Positions 1-6,461 of a stretch of DNA of 12,743 bases are shown here, piece by piece. A program made the position numbers and the translations under genes. Location of the stretch: the NCBI GenBank assembly GCA_902783515.1, contig CACZRK010000212.1, forward strand, positions 1-12,743, read 5' to 3'. The DNA comes from an uncultured Coriobacteriaceae bacterium (GTDB taxonomy: Bacteria > Actinomycetota > Coriobacteriia > Coriobacteriales > UMGS124). Numbering within the stretch: position 1 is the first letter of the stretch; the number at the start of each line of letters is the position of its first letter. The notes below the pieces were generated by a model that was given only the letters and a program-made list of their open reading frames with translations, was not told the DNA's origin and made no database searches.

Positions 1-72
1 CGCGGCGTCGGCCGGACGCCCCTCCCCCGCGCGCACGCGAGTCCGCGCGAGGTCGCGCGGGCGGGTGGCGGG

Positions 73-834
73 CTAGGCGTCCTCGGAGGCGCCGGCGGAC
101 TCCATCGCCGACTCCATCGGGTCGTACCCGGTGATCGTGCAGGTGTACTTCTCCGACTCCATCGGGTCGCGCTGCCAGACGATCGTGAAGACCTCGCCCA
201 TGGGGTCCGAGCTCTTGCCGGTGAAGGAGCCGCTCTCCTCGGAGACGTGCGCGTTCACGTGCACGACGATCGACTGCACCGCCACGTCCTCAAACGCGTT
301 CATGGCGAACGCCATCACGGGCGTCTGGGCACTGGCGATCGCGCCGTCAACCGAGCGCGAGCGCTCGTCGTCGATCGTCACGGTCAGCGTGCCCGTGGAG
401 GAGTCGTACGAGGTGAAGCTCGTCCCCTCGGGAAGCTTCACGACCTCGCCGCCCCACATGACGCCCTTCTCGATGGCGGACTGCACCTTGGACTCGGTCG
501 CGCCGCTCGCGAAGTTCGGGACCCCGGAAAGCTGCATGTTCTTGCAGGCGACCTGCGCGAAGAGGATGCCCACGACGATGACCAGCGCGACGGCGATGCC
601 CACGCGCAGCACGACGTGCTCCACCGAAAGCCCAGTGGGGTCGTCCAGCGCGAGCGGGTCAAGCGCGCCGCCCGCCTCGCTCTTCTCCTTGACGCGCTCA
701 AGCTCGCGGTCGGCGAGCGACGACGTCGCGGCGTGGTTCGGGGACGTCTTCGCCGGCGCCGCGCTCTTGGGAGGACAGGCCTCGTTGTCGGGCGTCTGAG
801 GAGAGCCCGGGCGTGAGCTGTCTTCGCGTTCCAT
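73..834 (-). CDS. Single-pass membrane protein of unknown function
   Basis: I do not recognise this 253-residue protein. Residues 1-72 are charged and rich in Pro, Ser and Ala, with no N-terminal signal peptide. One strong hydrophobic segment spans about 73-96, ending in VAC at 95-97. Residues 98-253 are hydrophilic and beta-rich in appearance, and probably lie outside the cell by analogy with similar single-pass proteins. Near the C-terminus a DPM motif recurs at about 210, 223 and 238 (DPMGE, DPMES, DPMES), and the last two come from a 17-bp direct repeat in the DNA. Only two Cys lie beyond the N-terminal part (97 and 232). The ATG start is supported by an AAGGA ribosome site 7 nt upstream. 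It lies 275 nt after the ABC transporter gene and has its own good promoter at 931-959, so it is probably a separate transcription unit. The TGA of a short frame overlaps the start region, but I treat that as chance. Confidence 0.8.
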   Translation of the reverse strand: MEREDSSRPGSPQTPDNEACPPKSAAPAKTSPNHAATSSLADRELERVKEKSEAGGALDPLALDDPTGLSVEHVVLRVGIAVALVIVVGILFAQVACKNMQLSGVPNFASGATESKVQSAIEKGVMWGGEVVKLPEGTSFTSYDSSTGTLTVTIDDERSRSVDGAIASAQTPVMAFAMNAFEDVAVQSIVVHVNAHVSEESGSFTGKSSDPMGEVFTIVWQRDPMESEKYTCTITGYDPMESAMESAGASEDA

Positions 835-930
835 TCAGTCTTCCTTCACTCGGCTTTCGCGCCAGCGGGCGAGCTGCGCGGCCCGCGCGGCGTGGCGGCG
901 CAGCGACGCGCCCTGCGCACTCAGCACTTC

Positions 931-959
931 ATCATACGCACTTTGCGCTGGGCAAACAA
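931..959 (-). promoter_or_regulatory. Sigma70-type promoter for the 73-834 gene
   Basis: On the minus strand, TTGTTT (959-954) and TATGAT (936-931) are separated by exactly 17 nt. This is the best consensus promoter in the window and stands out in GC-rich surroundings. Transcription would begin near 924-926, leaving an untranslated leader of about 90 nt before the ATG at 834. Confidence 0.7.
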
Positions 960-1109
960 CGGCGCGGGCACGTCTGCGCCGCGAATTCAACCCCGTGCGC
1001 CGCTCACGCCGGACGAGGCGCCGTACGCCCGGCATCGCGTGCCGAGCGCCCACCGCGGCCGGGCGTCAGAGCCGCCCGACGGACGCGCCCGCTGCCGGGC
1101 GGACGCGAG

Positions 1110-2888
1110 TCACCCGTCGTCGCGCACGCCCTCAAACTGCAGTCGGTAGTAGCGCGCGTACAGGCCGCCGCGCGCGAGCAGCTCGTCATGCGAGCCCTGC
1201 TCGACGACATGGCCCCCGTCCATCGCGACGATCAGGGACGCGTTCTTGATCGTCGACAGCCGATGCGCGATCACGAGCGTCGTCCTGCCCTCGGAGAGCC
1301 GCGCGAGCGATTCCTGCACGGCCTGCTCGCTCTCGTTGTCCAGCGCGCTCGTCGCCTCGTCCAGGATGATGATCTCCGGGTCCTTCAGGAAGACGCGCGC
1401 GATGGAGATGCGCTGCTTCTGGCCGCCCGACAGGCGCGCGCCGCGCTCGCCGACGGGCGTGTCGTACCCCAGCGGGAGCGTGCGGACGAACGCGTCGATG
1501 TTCGCCGCCCGCGCCGCCTTGATCACCTCGTCCAGCGTCGCGTCGGGCCGCCCGTAGGCGATGTTCTCGGCGATGGTGCCGTCAAACAGGTACACGTCCT
1601 GCTGCACGAGGCCGATCGCGCGGCGCAGGCTCTCCTGCGTCACGTCACGCACGTCAACGCCGTCGATCCGCACCGCGCCGCCCGTGACGTCGTAGAAGCG
1701 CGGCACGAGCGAGCACGTGGTCGTCTTGCCGCCGCCCGACGGCCCCACGAGCGCGACCGTCGCGCCGGCGGGCACGCGCAGCGACAGGTGGTCCAGCACG
1801 TCGTGCGTCCCGTCGTACGAGAAGCTGACGTCGTCAAACGTGATCTCGCCGCGCGTGACGCGCAGGTCCTGCGCGCCCGGCCTGTCCTGCACGTCAGGCT
1901 TGGTGTCCAGGATCTCGCAGAACCGGTGGAAGCCCGCCACGGCCTTCTGGAACGTCTCGGTGAAGTTGATGAGCGTCTCGATCGGGGTCGAGAGGATGCC
2001 GATGTACAGCGCGAAGATCGCCAGGTCGCCCACGGCCATGCGCCCCGAGGCCACCAGATAGCCGCCGAGCACGATGACCACGGTGTACAGCATGCCCGAC
2101 ATCGTGGAGCTCGCCGCCGTGAACGTGCCCATCGCCCGGTACGTGCGCTCCTTGCTCGCGAGGTAGGCGTCGTTGCTCGCCTCGAACTTCCGGCGCTCCA
2201 CGTCCTCGGCGGCGAACGACTTGACGACGCGCATGCCCGCCAGCGAGTCCTCCAGCTGCGCGTTGATGCCGCTCATCTTCAGGCGGTTGTCGCGAAACGT
2301 CGCCCGCAGCGTGCGGTTGCGCCGCACGAGGTACGCAACGAGCACGGCGGTCACGATCGCGACGGCCAGCGCGAGCTGCCAGTTGATGAGCATCATGATG
2401 ACGAGCATGCCCACGATCTCTATCCCCGAGATCACGATGTTCTCCGGGCCGTGGTGCGCGGCCTCCGCGATGTCAAACAGGTCGTTGACGACGCGGCTCA
2501 TCATGTCGCCGGTCTTGACCCGGTCAAACCACGAGAACGAGAATCGCTCGTACTGCGCGAATAGGTCGGCGCGCATGCGGCTCTCCATGCGCGCGCCCAT
2601 GACGTGCCCCCACGCGCCCACGAAGTAGCGGCACGCGTAGCGCACGGCGTACATGGCGAGCAGGCCGATCAGCAGCACGAGCAGCGCGCGATAGATCTCG
2701 GCCGCGGGGCCGGCAAACAGCCCGTTGGTCAGCGTGCGCAGGATCTGCGGGAAGGCGAGGTCTATGGCCGCCACCAGCAGCGCGCACGCCATGTCGCCCA
2801 CGAAGAGGTGCCTCTGCGGGCCGTAGTACGACAGGAAGCGCCGAAATGTCCCCGTGCGCCGCGCCGGCGCCCGTCGCTCGTCAGACAT
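1110..2888 (-). CDS. ABC exporter, fused membrane and ATPase domains
   Basis: The protein is a 592-residue half-transporter of the multidrug/lipid exporter type (ABCB/MsbA-like), expected to act as a dimer in the cytoplasmic membrane. The transmembrane domain covers about residues 20-320, with hydrophobic segments near 28-48, 68-90, 150-168, 170-188, 265-282 and 286-304. The nucleotide-binding domain follows. It has Walker A GPSGGGKTT at 382-390, a Q-loop QQD at 429-431, the signature LSGGQ at 486-490, Walker B IIILDE at 506-511 with the catalytic Glu, and the switch His at 542. All ATPase residues are present, so a catalytically competent homodimer is possible; substrate cannot be deduced. 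I chose the ATG at 2888 because a longer upstream frame is Arg/Trp/Cys-rich non-protein sequence. The start overlaps the end of the Nudix gene by 8 nt, which suggests translational coupling. No U-rich terminator follows the stop. Confidence 0.93.
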   Translation of the reverse strand: MSDERRAPARRTGTFRRFLSYYGPQRHLFVGDMACALLVAAIDLAFPQILRTLTNGLFAGPAAEIYRALLVLLIGLLAMYAVRYACRYFVGAWGHVMGARMESRMRADLFAQYERFSFSWFDRVKTGDMMSRVVNDLFDIAEAAHHGPENIVISGIEIVGMLVIMMLINWQLALAVAIVTAVLVAYLVRRNRTLRATFRDNRLKMSGINAQLEDSLAGMRVVKSFAAEDVERRKFEASNDAYLASKERTYRAMGTFTAASSTMSGMLYTVVIVLGGYLVASGRMAVGDLAIFALYIGILSTPIETLINFTETFQKAVAGFHRFCEILDTKPDVQDRPGAQDLRVTRGEITFDDVSFSYDGTHDVLDHLSLRVPAGATVALVGPSGGGKTTTCSLVPRFYDVTGGAVRIDGVDVRDVTQESLRRAIGLVQQDVYLFDGTIAENIAYGRPDATLDEVIKAARAANIDAFVRTLPLGYDTPVGERGARLSGGQKQRISIARVFLKDPEIIILDEATSALDNESEQAVQESLARLSEGRTTLVIAHRLSTIKNASLIVAMDGGHVVEQGSHDELLARGGLYARYYRLQFEGVRDDG

Positions 2889-3552
2889 GCGCCGACGCGT
2901 CCTCTCCCTCGGCCATGCGCCGTCGGATCTCGTCGCACAGCAGCACCGCCGCCATCGTTTTCGAGTCGCAGACCTTGCCGTCCAGCACGCGGTCGACCAT
3001 CTCGCCCAGCGGCACGAGCTCCACGTTGATGAACTCGTCGTCATCGGGCGACGCGCCCACGAAGCGCAGGCCCGCCGCCATGTAGAGGTGCAGGACCTCG
3101 TCGGAGTAGCCCGCCGCCGGCACGAAGGGGCACAGGTACCCCATGCGGTCGGCGACGTAGCCCGTCTCCTCGCGCAGCTCGCGCGCGGCGGCGTCGGCAG
3201 GGTCCTCCCCCAGCTCCAGCTTGCCCGCCGGGATCTCCAGCGTGACCGACTCCAGCGCCGTGCGGAACTGGCGCACCAGCACGAGCTTGCCGTCGTCGGT
3301 CAGCGCGATGACGCCGACGGCGCCGTGATGGCGGATCACGTCACGGCGCGCGGGCGTGCCGTCGGGCAGCGTGACGCGCACGTCGTCCACGGTGAAGATG
3401 GCGCCCTGGTAGACGGGCGTGGAGCTCACGATGGTCTCCGAGAGGCCGTCGGACGCGCACCCGCCGGCGCCCCGCGCCATCGGCGTCACCCGCGTCTCGG
3501 GGGACGAGGCCTCGGCGCCCGAGGCCTCGCGCGGCTCCCTCCCCATGGGCAC
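2881..3552 (-). CDS. Nudix hydrolase, ADP-ribose pyrophosphatase type
   Basis: This Nudix-family protein has up to 223 residues. The Nudix box is complete at about 110-132: G110, E116, then RELREE at 124-129 and G131-Y132, the metal-binding helix that hydrolyses nucleoside diphosphates linked to another group. The preceding part (VYQGAIFTVDDVRVTLPDG, then HHGAVGVIAL) matches the ADP-ribose/ADP-sugar pyrophosphatase subgroup, which makes ribose-5-phosphate and AMP from ADP-ribose. The exact substrate is inferred. The gene abuts purD: a GTG start at 3552 lies directly after the purD stop, and an ATG at 3546 is the alternative. The GGAGG at the end of purD is 5 nt from the GTG and 11 nt from the ATG, so either could be used. 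The first 35-40 residues are unlike the family. The stop overlaps the ABC transporter start. Confidence 0.9.
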   Translation of the reverse strand: MPMGREPREASGAEASSPETRVTPMARGAGGCASDGLSETIVSSTPVYQGAIFTVDDVRVTLPDGTPARRDVIRHHGAVGVIALTDDGKLVLVRQFRTALESVTLEIPAGKLELGEDPADAAARELREETGYVADRMGYLCPFVPAAGYSDEVLHLYMAAGLRFVGASPDDDEFINVELVPLGEMVDRVLDGKVCDSKTMAAVLLCDEIRRRMAEGEDASAHV

Positions 3553-4851
3553 CTACGCCTCCCAGGCGTCGCGGCCGCGCAGCGCGCGCAGGCCGACGTC
3601 GGTGCGCAGGCTCTTGCCCTCAAAGTGAATGCGCTCGCACGCCTGGTACGCGCGGTCGCGCGCCTCGGCGAAGGTCGGGCCGACCGCCGTCACGTCCAGC
3701 ACGCGGCCGCCGGCGGTGCGCAGCACGCCCGCCTCGTCGAGCGCCGTGCCGGCGTGGTACACGGTCACGTCGCCGAGCGCCTCGGCGTCCTGGATCCCCG
3801 TGATCGCGAAGCCCTTCTGATACGCGACCGGGTAGCCCTTGGAGGCGAGCACCACCGTGACCGCCCACTCGTCGCGCCAGTCCAGCTCCACCTGGTCAAG
3901 CGTCCGCGTCGCGCACGCCATCATGACGTCCACGAGGTCGGTCTTGAGGCGCGGCAGGATGACCTGGGTCTCCGGGTCGCCGAAGCGCGCGTTGAACTCC
4001 AGGACGCGCGGGCCCTCGGGCGTGAGCATGAAGCCGCCGTACAGCACGCCGCGGAAGTCGATCCCCTCCTGCTCGAGGCCGCTCACGGCCTTCTGCATAT
4101 CGGCGATCATCTCGTCGTGCTCGGCGTCCGTGACGATCGGCACGGGCGAGTAGCAGCCCATGCCGCCCGTGTTGGGGCCGAGGTCGCCGTCGTAGGCGCG
4201 CTTATGGTCCTGGGCGGACGCCATCGGGCGCATCGTCGTGCCGTCGGTGAACACCAGCAGCGAGCACTCCGGGCCCGTCAGGCCCTCCTCGATGACCACG
4301 GTCGCGCCCGCCGCGCCGAAGTGGCCGCCAAAGCACTCGTCCACGGCCTCCAGCGCCTCGTCCACGGTCTTCGCGACGACGACGCCCTTGCCCGCGGCCA
4401 GGCCGTCCGCCTTCACGACCAGCAGGCCGACGCCCGCGTCAAAGCGCTGGCGCACGTACGCGCGCGCGGAGTCCGCCGAGGTGAACGCCTCGTAGGGCGC
4501 CGTCGGGATCCCGTGGCGACCCATGAACTCCTTGGAGAACTTCTTGGAGCCCTCCATCTGCGCGCCCTGCGCGCCGGGGCCGAAGCAGGGGATGCCCGCC
4601 GCCCTGACCACGTCGGCGACGCCCGCGACCAGCGGGGCCTCCGGGCCGATCACGACGAGGCCGACGCCGCGGGCGACCGCGAAGTCACGCACCGCCTCGC
4701 CGTCGGTGATGTCAAGGCTGACGTTCTGCGCGATGCCCGCCGTGCCGCCGTTGCCCGGCGCGACGTAGAGCGCGCCGCACTTGGGGGAACGCTTCAGGGA
4801 GACCGCGATCGCATGCTCGCGACCGCCGCTGCCAAGCAGAAGAATGTCCAT
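3553..4851 (-). CDS. purD: Phosphoribosylamine-glycine ligase (GAR synthetase)
   Basis: PurD joins phosphoribosylamine and glycine with ATP to give glycinamide ribonucleotide, the second step of IMP synthesis in the cytoplasm. The 432-residue length is normal for a monofunctional enzyme. It begins MDILLLGSGGREHA, the usual N-terminal fold. The ATP-grasp region shows KADGLAAGKGV (148-158), DHKR (216-219), NTGGMG (228-233) and EFNARFGDPETQ (286-297), which carries the metal and substrate ligands. The start at 4851 is fixed by homology and by GGAGG 8 nt upstream; a longer frame to 4992 is Arg/Cys-rich and unlikely. It is separated from purA by 192 nt of structured leader and leads directly into the Nudix and ABC transporter genes. 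No purM or purN fusion is present. Confidence 0.97.
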   Translation of the reverse strand: MDILLLGSGGREHAIAVSLKRSPKCGALYVAPGNGGTAGIAQNVSLDITDGEAVRDFAVARGVGLVVIGPEAPLVAGVADVVRAAGIPCFGPGAQGAQMEGSKKFSKEFMGRHGIPTAPYEAFTSADSARAYVRQRFDAGVGLLVVKADGLAAGKGVVVAKTVDEALEAVDECFGGHFGAAGATVVIEEGLTGPECSLLVFTDGTTMRPMASAQDHKRAYDGDLGPNTGGMGCYSPVPIVTDAEHDEMIADMQKAVSGLEQEGIDFRGVLYGGFMLTPEGPRVLEFNARFGDPETQVILPRLKTDLVDVMMACATRTLDQVELDWRDEWAVTVVLASKGYPVAYQKGFAITGIQDAEALGDVTVYHAGTALDEAGVLRTAGGRVLDVTAVGPTFAEARDRAYQACERIHFEGKSLRTDVGLRALRGRDAWEA

Positions 4852-5043
4852 CTCGCAACCTCCGTGCCTCGGAAACGACCGTCTGTCCGTGCTGCCATAC
4901 CACGTGCATACCCGCGGATGCCCGCCGCCACACGCGCATCGGGCGGCGCCGCGGGACATCCGATCCCGCGGGCGTCGCCCGACGTCTACCACCTCTGAGC
5001 CGCTGCGCGCATGTCCTGACGCATCGTGCGTCGATCAGCCTCC
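4852..5043 (-). promoter_or_regulatory. Structured purD leader with competing hairpins
   Basis: The 192-nt gap between purA and purD holds nested inverted repeats. Reading the minus strand, a small hairpin GGGC-gac-GCCC (4980-4970) is followed by three segments that can pair alternately. A (4971-4965, CCGCGGG) pairs with B (4955-4949, CCCGCGG), and B can instead pair with C (4917-4911, CCGCGGG). The B-C form is extended by CGCCGCC (4948-4942) with GGCGGCG (4929-4923) around a 12-nt loop. No U-run follows, so it is not an ordinary intrinsic terminator. No convincing promoter was seen. The role is inferred; GC-rich palindromes arise easily in such DNA. Confidence 0.45.
4944..4990 (-). repeat. 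Shared pur-leader element, purD copy
   Basis: Read on the plus strand, this contains CGGCGCCGCGGGACATC (4944-4960), identical at 16 of 17 positions to the block at 6345-6361 in front of purA. It then has GGGC-gtc-GCCCGAC (4970-4983) and TACC (4987-4990), which have counterparts in the same order at purA. It lies 93 nt upstream of the purD start and 53 nt after the purA stop. Confidence 0.6.
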
Positions 5044-6324
5044 CTAGCGATGGCGGATGATCGTCTGCTCGCGGGACGCGCCCACGGCGATGATCGAGAT
5101 CGGCGCGCCCGCCAGGTCCTCGATGAACTCCACGTAGTCCTTCGCCTCGCGCGGCAGCTCGCTGAAGCTGCGGCACATCGTGATGTCCTGCTTCCAGCCC
5201 GGCAGCTCCTCGTAGATCGGCTTGGCGTGGTGCATCGCCGTCTGGTTCTGCGGAACCGTGCGGTACACCGTCCCGTCGCAGTCGTAGGCGACGCAGACCT
5301 TGACCGTGTCGACCGCGGAGAGCACGTCGAGCTTCGTGAGCGCGATGTCCGTCAGGCCGTTGACCTGCACCGCGTACTTGGCCACGACGCCGTCAAACCA
5401 GCCGCAGCGACGCTTGCGGCCCGTCGTGACGCCGTACTCGTGGCCGACCTCGCACAGCAGGTCGCCCGCCGGGTCGTCGATGCACTCGGTCGGGAACGGG
5501 CCCGAGCCGACGCGCGTGATGTAGGCCTTCATGATGCCGAGGATCTCGGTGATGCTGCGCATGCTCACGCCGCTGCCCGTGATGGCGCCGCCGGCCGTGC
5601 AGTTGGAGGAAGTCACGAACGGGTACGTGCCGAAGTCGACGTCCAGCATCGTGCCCTGCGCGCCCTCAAAGAGGATGTTCGCGCCGGCCGCGTCCGCCTC
5701 GTGCAGCAGCGTCGTGGTGTCAACGATGTAGGGCGCCAGGCGGTCGGCGTACTGGAAGTACTCGTCGCAGATCTGGTCCACCGTGTAGGTCGGCAGGCCG
5801 TACACCTTGGAGAGGATGTCGTTCTTCTCCTGCAGCGCGGCCTCCACCTTGTCGCGGAAGATGCCCTTGTCCAGCATGTCCTGCATGCGCAGGCCCATGC
5901 GGGAGTCCTTGTCCTGGTAGGCCGGGCCGATGCCGCGGCGCGTCGTGCCGATCAGGTTGTTGCCGAGGCGGCGCTCGTTGGCACCGTCAAGGTCGCGGTG
6001 GTACGGCATGATGATGTGCGCGTTGCCGGAGACCTTCAGGCGCTCGCAGGAGATGCCCTCGCCCTCGAGCGTGTCCATCTCGCCCAGCAGGACCTTCGGG
6101 TCGATGACGCAGCCGTTGCCGATGACCGGCGTGATGGTCGGGTACATGATGCCCGACGGGATCAGGTGCAGCGCCAGCTTGTACTTCGGCGTGATCACCG
6201 TGTGGCCGGCGTTGTTGCCGCCCTGGTAGCGCACGACATACGTGAACTTGTCGGAGATGAGGTCCGTGATCTTGCCCTTGCCTTCGTCGCCCCACTGGGC
6301 GCCAACAAGGATGGATGCGGGCAT
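5044..6324 (-). CDS. purA: Adenylosuccinate synthetase
   Basis: PurA condenses IMP with aspartate using GTP to give adenylosuccinate, the committed step to AMP. The 426-residue length is typical. The N-terminus carries the P-loop WGDEGKGK at 11-18 (with catalytic Asp13) and the GGNNAGHT motif at 35-42 (with catalytic His41). Family signatures continue with GRGIGP-like TRRGIGPAYQDK, EGAQGTMLDVDFGTYPFVTSSN and TTGRKRRCGWFD. The ATG at 6324 starts the conserved sequence directly. Its ribosome site is weak (purine-rich GAGAGAAAAGAG rather than a clear GGAGG), unlike most neighbours. The gene follows dnaB after 137 nt, as dnaB and purA are close in B. subtilis, and is followed by purD. A probable -10 box lies just after the dnaB stop, so independent transcription is likely. 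Confidence 0.97.
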   Translation of the reverse strand: MPASILVGAQWGDEGKGKITDLISDKFTYVVRYQGGNNAGHTVITPKYKLALHLIPSGIMYPTITPVIGNGCVIDPKVLLGEMDTLEGEGISCERLKVSGNAHIIMPYHRDLDGANERRLGNNLIGTTRRGIGPAYQDKDSRMGLRMQDMLDKGIFRDKVEAALQEKNDILSKVYGLPTYTVDQICDEYFQYADRLAPYIVDTTTLLHEADAAGANILFEGAQGTMLDVDFGTYPFVTSSNCTAGGAITGSGVSMRSITEILGIMKAYITRVGSGPFPTECIDDPAGDLLCEVGHEYGVTTGRKRRCGWFDGVVAKYAVQVNGLTDIALTKLDVLSAVDTVKVCVAYDCDGTVYRTVPQNQTAMHHAKPIYEELPGWKQDITMCRSFSELPREAKDYVEFIEDLAGAPISIIAVGASREQTIIRHR

Positions 6325-6344
6325 AGTCGCTCTTTTCTCTCAGT

Positions 6345-6389
6345 CGGCGCCGCGAGACATCACGCCGGGCTCACGCCCGACCTCGTACC
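6345..6389 (-). repeat. Shared pur-leader element, purA copy
   Basis: On the plus strand this reads CGGCGCCGCGAGACATC (6345-6361), then the hairpin CGGGC-tcac-GCCCG (6366-6379), which extends to GCCCGAC, and TACC (6386-6389). On the RNA strand the hairpin has a GUGA (GNRA-type) tetraloop. The parts and order match those at 4944-4990 before purD. Here the conserved block ends only about 20 nt before the purA ATG, next to its weak ribosome site. Confidence 0.6.
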
Positions 6390-6397
6390 CTTCGCGT

Positions 6398-6435
6398 CGC
6401 CCGTTGGTCTTTCGTCCTTCGCGCGGGAACGGGCG
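6398..6435 (-). repeat. Inverted repeat in purA leader
   Basis: Perfect 8-bp arms CGCCCGTT (6398-6405) and AACGGGCG (6428-6435) flank a 22-nt loop. In the minus-strand RNA this would be the first stem of the purA leader, a few nucleotides after the presumed transcription start. There is no following U-run. Confidence 0.5.
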
Positions 6436-6448
6436 TCCGCGCGCCTTG

Positions 6449-6454
6449 AGTATA
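6449..6454 (-). promoter_or_regulatory. purA: Possible -10 box for purA
   Basis: TATACT on the minus strand (6454-6449) sits 8 nt beyond the dnaB stop and 125 nt before the purA ATG, in an otherwise GC-rich gap. I see no good -35 hexamer 16-18 nt upstream, so the call rests on the -10 match and position only. Confidence 0.4.
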
Positions 6455-6461
6455 CCTGCCG

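Noticed and set aside
835..1053. 72-codon minus-strand frame ending at the start of the 73-834 gene
   Set aside because: Arg-rich, with no ribosome site, and the promoter at 931-959 lies inside it. A GTG at 927-925 near the presumed start site could give a roughly 30-residue leader peptide, but nothing else supports it.
1060..1078. CGGGCG/CGCCCG hairpin after the ABC exporter, considered as a third copy of the pur-leader element or a terminator
   Set aside because: It shares the GTCGGGC arm but lacks the 17-nt block, and no U-run follows.
813..4998. Long plus-strand open frames (813-2564 and 2854-4998)
   Set aside because: They are antisense to the ABC exporter, Nudix and purD genes, are dominated by Arg, Ala, His and Val, and show no family motif or ribosome site; GC-driven shadows.
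4944..6389. Known purine regulators (ZTP riboswitch, PurR box) in the purA/purD leaders
   Set aside because: I found neither the conserved 3' end of the ZTP riboswitch nor the AT-rich CGAA-type PurR palindrome; the shared element is a different sequence.
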